Below are positions 16,792 through 24,658 of a stretch of 64,000 nucleotides of DNA, one piece after another. This stretch comes from a virus, in IMG/VR virus record IMGVR_UViG_3300037507_005588, positions 1-64,000 of that record. One strand, written 5' to 3'. Made by a program: the position numbers and the translations under genes. The notes under the pieces were generated by a model. The model did not search any database. It was given only the letters and a program-made list of their open reading frames with translations, and was not told where the DNA came from. Every line of letters starts with the position of its first letter. The first letter of the stretch is position 1.

Positions 16792-17243
16792 TACATTTTA
16801 GAAATACTAACCTCTAATGCTTTTTTTACCGCCGAAGCAAAAGTTGATTTTTCAAAAGGTAAGTTTTCATCCCTAAGTTCTGCAAAACTTGCTTTAACCG
16901 ATAACTTGGCAGAACCTTCACCAGTATATTCAATTCCGTCTTTCAAAACAATTACTTTTACAATTGTATTTTTTTTCTTAATCATAAAAGGACCTATGTT
17001 GATTCCAACCGTTGGAGATTCAATTGAAGTGATTGCAACGTGGATTGGTAAACCATCTTCACAGATTGTATATTTTTCACCCATCAACTCTTCTGTCAAT
17101 TGTTTAAGACCAAACACAAATTTTTTAGAAGATAAATCAGGATTCTCTGTAAGATTTTCAACCTTAGAAACCGAGTAACAATTTTGTGAATATAAAATTG
17201 ATGTTGACAACATCAAACCGAATATAAAGAATAACTTTTTCAT
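16791..17243 (-). CDS. secreted periplasmic protein, CsgG-operon partner candidate
   Basis: 150 aa with a signal peptide (KKLFFIFGLMLSTSILYSQ). Contains LTEELMGEKYTICEDGLPIHVAITSIESP and ends FEKSTFASAVKKALEVSISKM, recalling the nucleotide-free penicillin-binding-activator/CsgG fold (FNKSTVGVSTKKALETA in the 19092 gene). Probably a shorter relative of that protein. Overlaps neighbours on both sides by 1-4 nt, so in the same operon. Confidence 0.55.
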   Translation of the reverse strand: MKKLFFIFGLMLSTSILYSQNCYSVSKVENLTENPDLSSKKFVFGLKQLTEELMGEKYTICEDGLPIHVAITSIESPTVGINIGPFMIKKKNTIVKVIVLKDGIEYTGEGSAKLSVKASFAELRDENLPFEKSTFASAVKKALEVSISKM

Positions 17244-18733
17244 AATAAAATTTTAGCACCTGTTAATACCTGATAGTTTAGAATACTACCTTTTACTTCA
17301 TAAGTACCACTCAAACTTATGTTGTACTTAAAGGACTTAGAGATTGTATAATCCCATGAACTAAATGGAACTATAAGAAGTCCTGAATCCCACCATTTAC
17401 CATCGTAAAACTTAGTAAATGGGGAATAAACACCCAATAATAGTATATTACCGGATATTTTTTTGTTCATCGTGAATGGTACAAAACCTCCACCCACAGC
17501 AGATAAATTTGTAAAAGGTTTACCTGCCAATCCACCGATAGTAAAATTCAAACCACCCATCAAATTTAGTTTACTAAATCTCTTGGAATCCATAACTGTT
17601 GTGGTATTGAAAATATTTCGTTTGAAGTCAATCATGGAGGAGTTTGCAAAAATAAGAGTATTGGTTTTATTCCTATTTGATTTTGCACCGTAAAGTGTCA
17701 AATTTGAATTATTGATACTTGTTGTGAAATTTAACAACATCCCCTTAGCAAAAGTGTTGTTTGTGTTTGATTTAGTAACTGACATAGTTCCTTTGAATTG
17801 ATTAGAACCATCTTCATTACTTCTTAAAACAACCAAATCTCCCGTACCTATAATTGAACCTACTCTAACTCTTGAACCACCACTTTTACTACTTGACGCT
17901 GAAGAAACATTACTGACAGATGCCGTTGTTCCACCTTGTCCTCCACCTGATGTTTCGTTTTGTTTTGTAGTTCCATCAGGGACACTTTGTCCTTGAGAAC
18001 CACCATTTGTACCCGATTGGGTATTACTACCCCCACCTTGACCAGTATTCGTACCCGATTGGGTACTGTTCCCAGTGTTTGAAGATGAAGGATTAGTTAC
18101 AGGCTGCTGAGTCTGTCCACTTCCCCCTTGAGGAACATTACCTGGTTGGTTAGTTGTTCCTCCTTCTTGATTACTTCCTCCGCTAGACGAAGAATTATTA
18201 GATTCATTTCCTCCTTGCTGAGCTGTTCCACTCTGAGTTGTTGAACCATTTGATGTATTTCCTTGAGAATTATTACCTGTTCCAATGTTTGTTGTATTTT
18301 GTTGATTATTCGTAGAATTTCTGTTTCTACGAGGTCCATTTCCTGAAGATGTCGTATTTGATACCGAGGTTGCCAACGTATTTGTTGACATGGATGCTGA
18401 GGCTGTAATTGACGTAAGTGTCGATATGATATTTTGTGTTATTATTTGGTTCTGTCCCGTTTGAGTTGCAGTCAATAATTCATCACAAGGTTGATTGGTT
18501 GCTTGTTGAGATACTGTGTTTACCCAATTTTCAAAAACACCATTTTGAAAATCTGATTGAGAAAAAGTACCCAAAAATCCCAAATAGTTAATAGTTACAC
18601 TTTGTCCTGATGAAATAAAAATAGTTTTAACGGTTTTGGAACAAGGGTCCACATAAGAATATGTGAACCCCTGCTGACCAAAAACTGAAGTTGTTATAAA
18701 AAATAATATTATTAAAAATATTATTTTATTCAT
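17240..18733 (-). CDS. secreted S/T/N/Q/G-rich low-complexity protein
   Basis: 497 aa from ATG 18733, which overlaps the stop of the holin-like gene; earlier in-frame ATGs would overlap further. Signal peptide (NKIIFLIILFFITTSVFGQ). Residues about 120-290 are almost entirely Ser, Thr, Asn, Gln and Gly (for example NTTNIGTGNNSQGNTSNG). The last 180 residues look like beta strands and turns (FTTSINNSNLTLYGAKS, YNISLSGTYEVKGS). It may be an amyloid- or adhesin-like substrate of the CsgG-like transporter encoded upstream. No family recognised. Confidence 0.65.
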   Translation of the reverse strand: MNKIIFLIILFFITTSVFGQQGFTYSYVDPCSKTVKTIFISSGQSVTINYLGFLGTFSQSDFQNGVFENWVNTVSQQATNQPCDELLTATQTGQNQIITQNIISTLTSITASASMSTNTLATSVSNTTSSGNGPRRNRNSTNNQQNTTNIGTGNNSQGNTSNGSTTQSGTAQQGGNESNNSSSSGGSNQEGGTTNQPGNVPQGGSGQTQQPVTNPSSSNTGNSTQSGTNTGQGGGSNTQSGTNGGSQGQSVPDGTTKQNETSGGGQGGTTASVSNVSSASSSKSGGSRVRVGSIIGTGDLVVLRSNEDGSNQFKGTMSVTKSNTNNTFAKGMLLNFTTSINNSNLTLYGAKSNRNKTNTLIFANSSMIDFKRNIFNTTTVMDSKRFSKLNLMGGLNFTIGGLAGKPFTNLSAVGGGFVPFTMNKKISGNILLLGVYSPFTKFYDGKWWDSGLLIVPFSSWDYTISKSFKYNISLSGTYEVKGSILNYQVLTGAKILL

Positions 18734-19004
18734 AAGTCTCTTCATCATTTTTTTTACCATGTTTTGCGGTAATAAACTTGTCCACGGAAGCAATTCCAAA
18801 TGAACCTAAAGTTATCACCATAAATCCATCGAAAATAAATTCATTTATTGGCATTTCTTGTCCGTGGAATCCTGTCCAAATATCGACACCTAAACATATT
18901 ACCATCATTATAAATGCACCAAAACCAACAACAGATTTTTCATTGATATCATTGTCGTCCATAAACATTCTCTTAAAAAAATTTGGATTTTCTTTTTTTT
19001 TCAT
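18726..19004 (-). CDS. holin-like membrane protein, 92 aa
   Basis: Charged N-terminus, hydrophobic segments VVGFGAFIMMVICLGVDIW and FIFDGFMVITLGSFGIASV, charged C-tail. Layout resembles phage two-helix proteins and the 12122 product. Candidate holin for the endolysin at 14932; membrane topology is inferred from hydropathy only. Confidence 0.55.
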   Translation of the reverse strand: MKKKENPNFFKRMFMDDNDINEKSVVGFGAFIMMVICLGVDIWTGFHGQEMPINEFIFDGFMVITLGSFGIASVDKFITAKHGKKNDEETYE

Positions 19005-19091
19005 TTTATTTTTATTTTATTTTTTTGTTATGGTATAGTTACCTTATTTCCTCTTAAAATGGGAGGCGTATAGATAGATTTATCTATGTTT

Positions 19092-19808
19092 TCAACTTCT
19101 TAATTTACCTTTTTTTATGAGTTTTTCCACGACTCTTACGGATGCAGTTTCTAAAGCTTTTTTTGTTGAAACACCAACGGTAGATTTATTGAAAGTCGGA
19201 CCTTCAATATCCCCCAAAGTTGTTGAAGTTTTTGTAGTAATAGCTCTACCTTGACCTGAACCTGTAATTACCTCACCTGATTCGGCATCTACAAAACGTA
19301 TCTGTAATCCCAATTGAGTGATTTGTTTGATTGTAACACCAGATGTTTCTACAACCTCATCCTCACCAACTGAAAAATCATAAACTTCAATATAAACAAA
19401 GTATTCTGCTAATTTAATTTTACCTTTTCCATCAACTTTGTTTTCAGTAAAACCTTTATTGGATGCTTTGAATTGTTGCACCATTCTTTCTTTTATCTCT
19501 AATTTGTCTTCAGTAAAAACAAATCTTTGAGTTTCCTCCAAATATTCCAAAACAATATTTGTAACACCCATACCAACACGTGCATCTTTTAATTCAGGAT
19601 ACATTTCATAAACTTCATCACTAATTCCGATTTTTAGAATTTGAATAGGAATTTGTATTGTATCCTCATAAGGAGGTAAAGACTCAAGAGATTTCTTTTT
19701 CTCAAAATTTGCTGTGTATTCTTCAGTTTTTACTGTACCAATTTGTTGAGCAAAAACTTGTGTTGAAAAACAAAACAAACTTATAAAAATTAGTTTACCA
19801 AGGTGCAT
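19092..19808 (-). CDS. CsgG/HfaB-like secretion-channel protein
   Basis: 238 aa from ATG 19808, which overlaps the upstream stop by 14 nt and gives a clean signal peptide (HLGKLIFISLFCFSTQVFAQ). The body follows the CsgG pattern: VGMGVTNIVLEYLEETQRF, then AEYFVYIEVYDFS, then LGLQIRFVDAESGEVITGSG, then KKALETASVRVVEKLIKKG. CsgG forms the outer-membrane pore for curli subunits. No lipobox Cys is seen after the signal peptide, unlike canonical CsgG. Family call is moderate. Confidence 0.6.
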   Translation of the reverse strand: MHLGKLIFISLFCFSTQVFAQQIGTVKTEEYTANFEKKKSLESLPPYEDTIQIPIQILKIGISDEVYEMYPELKDARVGMGVTNIVLEYLEETQRFVFTEDKLEIKERMVQQFKASNKGFTENKVDGKGKIKLAEYFVYIEVYDFSVGEDEVVETSGVTIKQITQLGLQIRFVDAESGEVITGSGQGRAITTKTSTTLGDIEGPTFNKSTVGVSTKKALETASVRVVEKLIKKGKLRS

Positions 19809-20109
19809 CTTCACTTTCGCTTTTCTTCTCCTCTTTAGCAGGTTGTGCAGGAACTTCTTTAATTGTTTCCTTGATAACTGTTGTGTTACCACCTGAATTG
19901 TTTTGTTGTTGAGAGTTGTTATTTTCTACATTTACAACAACAGGAGCCGGAGCCACTTGTTCTGTCTTAGTTCCTTCAGATTCATCTGACCCACCAAAGA
20001 ATAGAGTACCTACATATGCACCCCCTGCGGTAACAAGAGTTGCCAAAGTACCTATAATTGTCTTTTTAAGACTTGACCAAGTTCCGTCATTTTCCATTTC
20101 TTCTGACAT
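19795..20109 (-). CDS. single-pass membrane protein, 104 aa
   Basis: A transmembrane segment at about residues 16-38 (IIGTLATLVTAGGAYVGTLFF), then an Asn/Gln-rich stretch (VENNNSQQQNN) and a Lys/Glu-rich tail with PAQPAKEEKK. Upstream partner of the CsgG-like gene. Unknown. Confidence 0.55.
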   Translation of the reverse strand: MSEEMENDGTWSSLKKTIIGTLATLVTAGGAYVGTLFFGGSDESEGTKTEQVAPAPVVVNVENNNSQQQNNSGGNTTVIKETIKEVPAQPAKEEKKSESEDAPW

Positions 20110-20135
20110 GATTTTTTGTTTTTTATTTATTTGGT

Positions 20136-22025
20136 TTATTTAACTTTTAGAATTTTTTTCCTAAAAAGTTTCTTTTCATTCTGTAAGACAGCCAAGTATT
20201 CTCCTGTAGAAAGGTAACCCAAATCAATTGTTTTTGAGTATTCACCTACATCATATTTGCCGTTTAGAACATCAATTTGTAATCTTCCGTTCAAATCGTA
20301 AACTCCCAAGGTTACATAACCAGGTTCAAAAATTTTGAACTTAAGAGTGGTTTCACCTTTTGTTGGATTCGGAAACAACATCATATCATCATATTCAAAC
20401 CCATTGTCTGTTTTGAATATTTGAAGTATTCCATCTGTTGGGGTAATTTTCAAATCTTTAGAGTTACGATTTCCCGCAAACTTCCTTGTTACATATAAAG
20501 GAGATTTATTCCAATTAATTTGTGCGGTTTTAGCCCTGAATTGAAGTGTGAAGAAAATTTCCCCATCTTGAATTAGATTCAAGTTATTTGATGGGTCATA
20601 TCCACCCCACTCAACTACGTTATCACTTGTGTTGATAAATGATACCCAATTTCCTGGTTTTAACTCGTTAGTTAATTCAACAAACTCCAATAAATCTGAA
20701 TCGTATTTCATAGCAACTTGTAATGAACCAAGTTCAATTGTACCAGTTTTTAGTTTAACAGGAATGCTTACCAAATCTCCTTCATTAACACCTAAAGTTG
20801 GGAAATTTACTTCGATTGATTCCAAGTCCATATCATAATGGGTTGTTACATCAATTATGTGTTGGTTCGCATTATTTGGATTAACAATCTCAATAGGAAT
20901 CATACGTGCCATTTTGAATCCTGTACCGTTCACATCACCTGGTGATGCTACGTAATATGTAACTGAATCGGGTTCGTTATTTCCAATCAACTTAGTGAAG
21001 TTGGTTTGACCTGGAATTGTACTTCTAAAGTTAGTAGATGAACCATTGATTGTGGTATATTCTGAATCTGTAAAGAATAGAACGTCTTTCACCGAATTAA
21101 CCCATGAGTTAAATCTACCTGATACTCTAGCGAAGATGGAATATACGTCAGATACTGAAACAGAATTATCACCGTTAACGTCTGAGGTATAAAAATCAAA
21201 CCCACTTGGAGACTGAGTTCCCAAAACAAATTTGTTGACTTGTTGAGCATCTGATGTTGTAACAATATTACCATAGCCTAAAGTATCCCCTTTCACATTA
21301 ATTCTTACATTCCAAGCTGAGGTGTCAACACTTACATTTGTAAATGCCCATCTCCCATCCAAACCAGATGTCGATGTGTCTACAGATACCCAAGTTGATG
21401 TATTTTTGAGTGATTTTTCTAAAACAACCGGAATGTTTTTAGAACCAGTTCCTGTTACATTAAGAAATCTACCACGGTATGAAAATGTTTGTGGGAGAAA
21501 TACACCGCCAAAGTTTTGTAAACTAAGAGTATAGTCATTACCTGATTGAGTTGTTGCCAATTGTGAAAATGGGGTTGCTCCAACGAAAGTCATTGCCAAA
21601 GGACTTAAATAAGTTGTCGATAGTGCTGGTTTATGATTCAAAGTTACATTGAACATAGCACCATTAGGTAAAGTAAAGTTCGGGTCTGTTCCAGTGTAAG
21701 TCATCGTAATTGTAACATACCCCAATGTTGGGTTATCGCTATATTGTAGATAGCTAGCAAAAGATGTATTAGACATCGTTATTGTATCAACACCCGCAAA
21801 TGCGTTTGCATCATAGAACACTCTAAATTGTGATGCGGTTAGTTTGTCATTGGTGCTATTATTCCAACAAAGTCCGATGTTGGTTTTTCCTTGAGTGTAA
21901 GACCCTAATTGGTACGTTGGGTCCATAGTTACGTATGCTCCAGTAGTTGTCGGTGTTGGACAAGTTTGACCTTGGACAGCCAATGCCGATAGAAACATCG
22001 CCACTGTAAAGATGGTTCTCTTCAT
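20136..22025 (-). CDS. secreted cohesin/dockerin protein with T9SS C-terminal domain
   Basis: 629 aa. Signal peptide (KRTIFTVAMFLSALAVQG). N-terminal part is a cohesin-like beta domain; SDVNGDNSVSVSDVYSIFARV is a dockerin-type Ca loop. A second cohesin-like domain spans about 410-520 (VSIPVKLKTGTIELGSLQVAMK..., EIFFTLQFRAKTA). The last 80 residues are a type IX secretion sorting domain: FPNPTKGETTLKF, VTLGVYDLNGR, YLSTGEYLAVLQ. Expected to be exported through the host T9SS and exposed on or outside the cell. T9SS is confined to Bacteroidetes, which supports the host assignment. Confidence 0.8.
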   Translation of the reverse strand: MKRTIFTVAMFLSALAVQGQTCPTPTTTGAYVTMDPTYQLGSYTQGKTNIGLCWNNSTNDKLTASQFRVFYDANAFAGVDTITMSNTSFASYLQYSDNPTLGYVTITMTYTGTDPNFTLPNGAMFNVTLNHKPALSTTYLSPLAMTFVGATPFSQLATTQSGNDYTLSLQNFGGVFLPQTFSYRGRFLNVTGTGSKNIPVVLEKSLKNTSTWVSVDTSTSGLDGRWAFTNVSVDTSAWNVRINVKGDTLGYGNIVTTSDAQQVNKFVLGTQSPSGFDFYTSDVNGDNSVSVSDVYSIFARVSGRFNSWVNSVKDVLFFTDSEYTTINGSSTNFRSTIPGQTNFTKLIGNNEPDSVTYYVASPGDVNGTGFKMARMIPIEIVNPNNANQHIIDVTTHYDMDLESIEVNFPTLGVNEGDLVSIPVKLKTGTIELGSLQVAMKYDSDLLEFVELTNELKPGNWVSFINTSDNVVEWGGYDPSNNLNLIQDGEIFFTLQFRAKTAQINWNKSPLYVTRKFAGNRNSKDLKITPTDGILQIFKTDNGFEYDDMMLFPNPTKGETTLKFKIFEPGYVTLGVYDLNGRLQIDVLNGKYDVGEYSKTIDLGYLSTGEYLAVLQNEKKLFRKKILKVK

Positions 22026-22044
22026 TTATGTAGTATTTGGTATA

Positions 22045-22052
22045 TATAAATA
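22045..22052 (-). promoter_or_regulatory. TATTTATA start-proximal motif
   Basis: On the minus strand, 19 nt upstream of ATG 22025; it also touches the divergent ATG at 22052. Confidence 0.4.
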
Positions 22053-22513
22053 TGAAGAAATTGTTTGTTATAATCTTTTATATATTTTCTTTTATTGCTA
22101 AAGGACAAATTATGGTTTTAGATGCTGGAGATGGTTGGAAATCCAAAGTGGATTCTGCAATTTCCATAATACAAAAATATGATTCCAACGCTTATGGAAA
22201 TCTAATAAATTATTGCAAAGAAATTGGATATTGGAATGGAGATTTCTCAACAACAGAGGAGGGTTCAAAAATTATAATATCAAGAAAAGAAATGAACCAT
22301 ATTTCAGTTAATAATATTGCATGTATTTTAGTTCATGAATCACGTCATTTAATGATAGAAAAAGCCGACCCAAAATGGGATGAAAATTTTATTGAATTTA
22401 TGTGTTATGATTACGAACTCAATTTTGCAAAAAAAATACCAAATATGGAAAATTGGGTTTTACAACATATTATCTCAATGAGAGAAAAATACGTAAAGAT
22501 TATACAACGATAA
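22052..22513 (+). CDS. secreted HExxH protein
   Basis: 153 aa from ATG 22052, giving signal peptide KKLFVIIFYIFSFIAKGQ. Contains ILVHESRHLMIEKADPKWDE: HESRH is a zinc-binding HExxH with surrounding hydrophobic residues, typical of small metallopeptidases. Likely acts in the periplasm. The longer frame to 22037 is less likely. Confidence 0.6.
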   Translation: MKKLFVIIFYIFSFIAKGQIMVLDAGDGWKSKVDSAISIIQKYDSNAYGNLINYCKEIGYWNGDFSTTEEGSKIIISRKEMNHISVNNIACILVHESRHLMIEKADPKWDENFIEFMCYDYELNFAKKIPNMENWVLQHIISMREKYVKIIQR

Positions 22514-22515
22514 GG

Positions 22516-22523
22516 TATTTATA
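22516..22523 (+). promoter_or_regulatory. TATTTATA start-proximal motif
   Basis: Exact motif, 4 nt before ATG 22528, just after the previous stop. Confidence 0.55.
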
Positions 22524-22527
22524 TAAG

Positions 22528-23154
22528 ATGTCACAACTGTTAAATGAGGTTTCACGTATAAAAGATATGATGGGAATCATAAATGAATCTCCCATTATAG
22601 AACCATCCAAAGAGGCGGTTGACAACATTTGTAACGCAAAAAAATTCTGTAAAGCTCAAGGAAAAATTACCTTCGGACAACTCAAAAGTATTGTAGACAC
22701 GGCAATCAAAAATAGAATTGTGATTGGTTCAGGTAAAGGAGCCATTAAAATTGCAATGAAGGTGATGCCTTTCTTCTTCCCCCAAGTAGCCTTGGCAGGA
22801 GGAGTATTATCAGGTATGGACTGGTTTAACAAACTTTTCAAACCAACAATCACAAACACAAAATCTTACAAAACTTGGTGGGGTAAAACCATGTTGAAAG
22901 TTTTGAACACCGCCGAAGTTGAAATTAACTTGGGGGACCCACTACAAAAAATATTCTTCGTTAGTGATGGATTGTTGACAATGTTGAGTGATGAAAATAA
23001 AATTAAGTTTGCTTTGTATGTTGCAGACATAGCATCAGAAAAACCAGATGATGAAGAAGTCCCCGAATACTTCGTGGAAAACGAACTTAGAAACTGGATA
23101 AATCAAAAGTTCTTAATTGAACCACCTTTACCACAAAAAGAAATACAACAATGA
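22528..23154 (+). CDS. hypothetical protein with SRIKDMMGI peptide
   Basis: 208 aa. MSQLLNEVSRIKDMMGIINE is the targeting peptide with I-I-N-E as a possible cleavage site. The body has a hydrophobic Gly-rich segment (MPFFFPQVALAGGVLSGMD) that could be a membrane-inserting helix, then a soluble C-terminus. A packaged, membrane-active ejection protein is possible. Start chosen from the motif and peptide, not the ORF's first ATG. Confidence 0.65.
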   Translation: MSQLLNEVSRIKDMMGIINESPIIEPSKEAVDNICNAKKFCKAQGKITFGQLKSIVDTAIKNRIVIGSGKGAIKIAMKVMPFFFPQVALAGGVLSGMDWFNKLFKPTITNTKSYKTWWGKTMLKVLNTAEVEINLGDPLQKIFFVSDGLLTMLSDENKIKFALYVADIASEKPDDEEVPEYFVENELRNWINQKFLIEPPLPQKEIQQ

Positions 23155-23762
23155 AAGACTTTATTCGTTACATACTAAAAGAAAACTTACCCAAAAAAGG
23201 GATTGTTATCAAAGAGGGGGTTGAAACTTCAAAAGGGTTAAAGTACCACCACGAAAGAAATTTGCCACTTAGTGAGAATGTGTATAGACCTTACACGGAC
23301 GAGTTCTTTGCATTGATAAATGAAGCAAGAGACTTACATGAAAGAGGATTAGTTGACCTTTGTGAAGACGATAAATGGTTGGTATCAACTAACGTTGGTC
23401 AGACATCAATTTACGAAGACGAAGAAGTTTGGTTAGACATTCCTTTTATTTTAGAAGAGGAGGATTTGATTTCAGAGGCTGAATATCGTGGAAGAGATGT
23501 CAAACTTAATTCACCATTCAGAACTCCTGGGGGACCTAAGAAATTTGCGGTTTATGTTAAAAATGACAGGGGTAATGTTGTCAAAGTAACTTTTGGAGAC
23601 CCTAATTTAAGAGTTAGAAACAACAATCCCGCAGCAAGAAAAAGTTTTAGAGCGAGACATAAGTGTGACCAAAAGAAGGATAGAACTAAGGCAGGATATT
23701 GGTCTTGTAACGTAGCTCGTTACAGAAAACAACTTGGTATCAAATCTTCATCTCCTTGGTGA
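23151..23762 (+). CDS. phage head-associated conserved domain protein
   Basis: 203 aa. The N-terminus MKDFIRYILKENLP resembles the targeting peptide (I-L-K-E). The C-terminal 85 residues have KKFAVYVKNDRGNVVKVTFG, DPNLRVRNNNPAARKSFRAR and HKCDQKKDRTKAGYWSCNV, a block I recognise in many tailed marine phages, usually joined to or beside head-maturation protease or scaffold proteins. That context supports packaging into the head; biochemical function is unknown. Overlaps the previous stop. Confidence 0.65.
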   Translation: MKDFIRYILKENLPKKGIVIKEGVETSKGLKYHHERNLPLSENVYRPYTDEFFALINEARDLHERGLVDLCEDDKWLVSTNVGQTSIYEDEEVWLDIPFILEEEDLISEAEYRGRDVKLNSPFRTPGGPKKFAVYVKNDRGNVVKVTFGDPNLRVRNNNPAARKSFRARHKCDQKKDRTKAGYWSCNVARYRKQLGIKSSSPW

Positions 23763-23779
23763 TTTGACTATAATTGTTT

Positions 23780-24046
23780 ATGGAATTCCCATTTACACAA
23801 GAAACATTTGACGGGAAAATATTGAGGACATTTTCATCAGAAGTTAATGAAGATGAGCTGAAATGGCATTATGATTTGAAAGACAGAAAGATTCAAATTA
23901 TCAAAGGTGACAATTGGGAATTACAAATGGACAAGGAACTCCCTGAAAAATTAACACCCTTGAAGGAGTATTTCATCCCCAAGGGTGTTTATCATAGAGT
24001 TATAAAAGGTCAGGGTGACTTGGTCGTTCTAATTGAAGAGTTTTAA
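23780..24046 (+). CDS. cupin-like phage protein, 88 aa
   Basis: MEFPFTQETFDGKILRTFSS, with WHYDLKDRKIQIIKGDNWEL and YFIPKGVYHRVIKGQGDL, a small beta-barrel layout with the PxxxYHR signature of cupin-like phage proteins. In such proteins the His may bind a metal. Function unknown. Overlaps the convergent nuclease gene by 4 nt. Confidence 0.6.
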   Translation: MEFPFTQETFDGKILRTFSSEVNEDELKWHYDLKDRKIQIIKGDNWELQMDKELPEKLTPLKEYFIPKGVYHRVIKGQGDLVVLIEEF

Positions 24047-24624
24047 TTCTTCATAAGATATTTGTTGAAATCACTTGATAACGGTTTCTCGTTAACAAAG
24101 TAATATTTGTAAACATTTCCTTTGTGATAGATGGTTTTGGTAAAACCTGTCGGTACTAAAGTTCCTGTTGGGAGTTCAGGTAATTTGGGATTGAAGTGAA
24201 TATCAATTCTCACTTTTACATCACCTGTCTTTGCCAACTCCCTTTCGTGGGCTTCGAGAAGTCTCCATGTCCCACGATTTAGATATTGATTTTGAAGGAC
24301 ACAATTTAAGTAGGTGAAGGTTATGTACAACATATCTTTGGTACAATTGAAACCTGCGGCGGGTGCCAAATGACCTTTATCGTATACATTGTTTTCATAA
24401 TCCTTATGGTCTGAAGTCCAAATTTTAGTGTCTTTATAAAAATCCATTCCTGTTCTTGGTGCTGAACCGTTTGGACATTTTATTGTGTACTCCAACCATA
24501 GTGGTTGTTCGTAAACTTCAGAGTATTCACCTTTGAAAATTGGTGTCTCAAATGGTACCCTCTCCTTGGTCTGACCAAAAAGCAAAACGGGTACAAGTAA
24601 TATTAAAAATAATAGTTTTCTCAT
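24043..24624 (-). CDS. secreted DNA/RNA non-specific endonuclease (NucA-like)
   Basis: 193 aa. Signal peptide (RKLLFLILLVPVLLFGQ). The His-Me-finger signature is YDKGHLAPAAGF (D(R/K)GH), followed by TYLNCVLQNQYLNRGTW and LLEAHERELA with the metal-binding Asn. Degrades DNA and RNA, most likely in the periplasm or outside the cell, which could exclude incoming DNA or recycle nucleotides. TATTTATC lies 4 nt before the start. Confidence 0.85.
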   Translation of the reverse strand: MRKLLFLILLVPVLLFGQTKERVPFETPIFKGEYSEVYEQPLWLEYTIKCPNGSAPRTGMDFYKDTKIWTSDHKDYENNVYDKGHLAPAAGFNCTKDMLYITFTYLNCVLQNQYLNRGTWRLLEAHERELAKTGDVKVRIDIHFNPKLPELPTGTLVPTGFTKTIYHKGNVYKYYFVNEKPLSSDFNKYLMKN

Positions 24625-24628
24625 ACCC

Positions 24629-24636
24629 GATAAATA
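24629..24636 (-). promoter_or_regulatory. TATTTATC start-proximal motif
   Basis: On the minus strand, 4 nt upstream of ATG 24624. Confidence 0.5.
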
Positions 24637-24658
24637 CCAATAAAGTTTGGTAAAAAAG

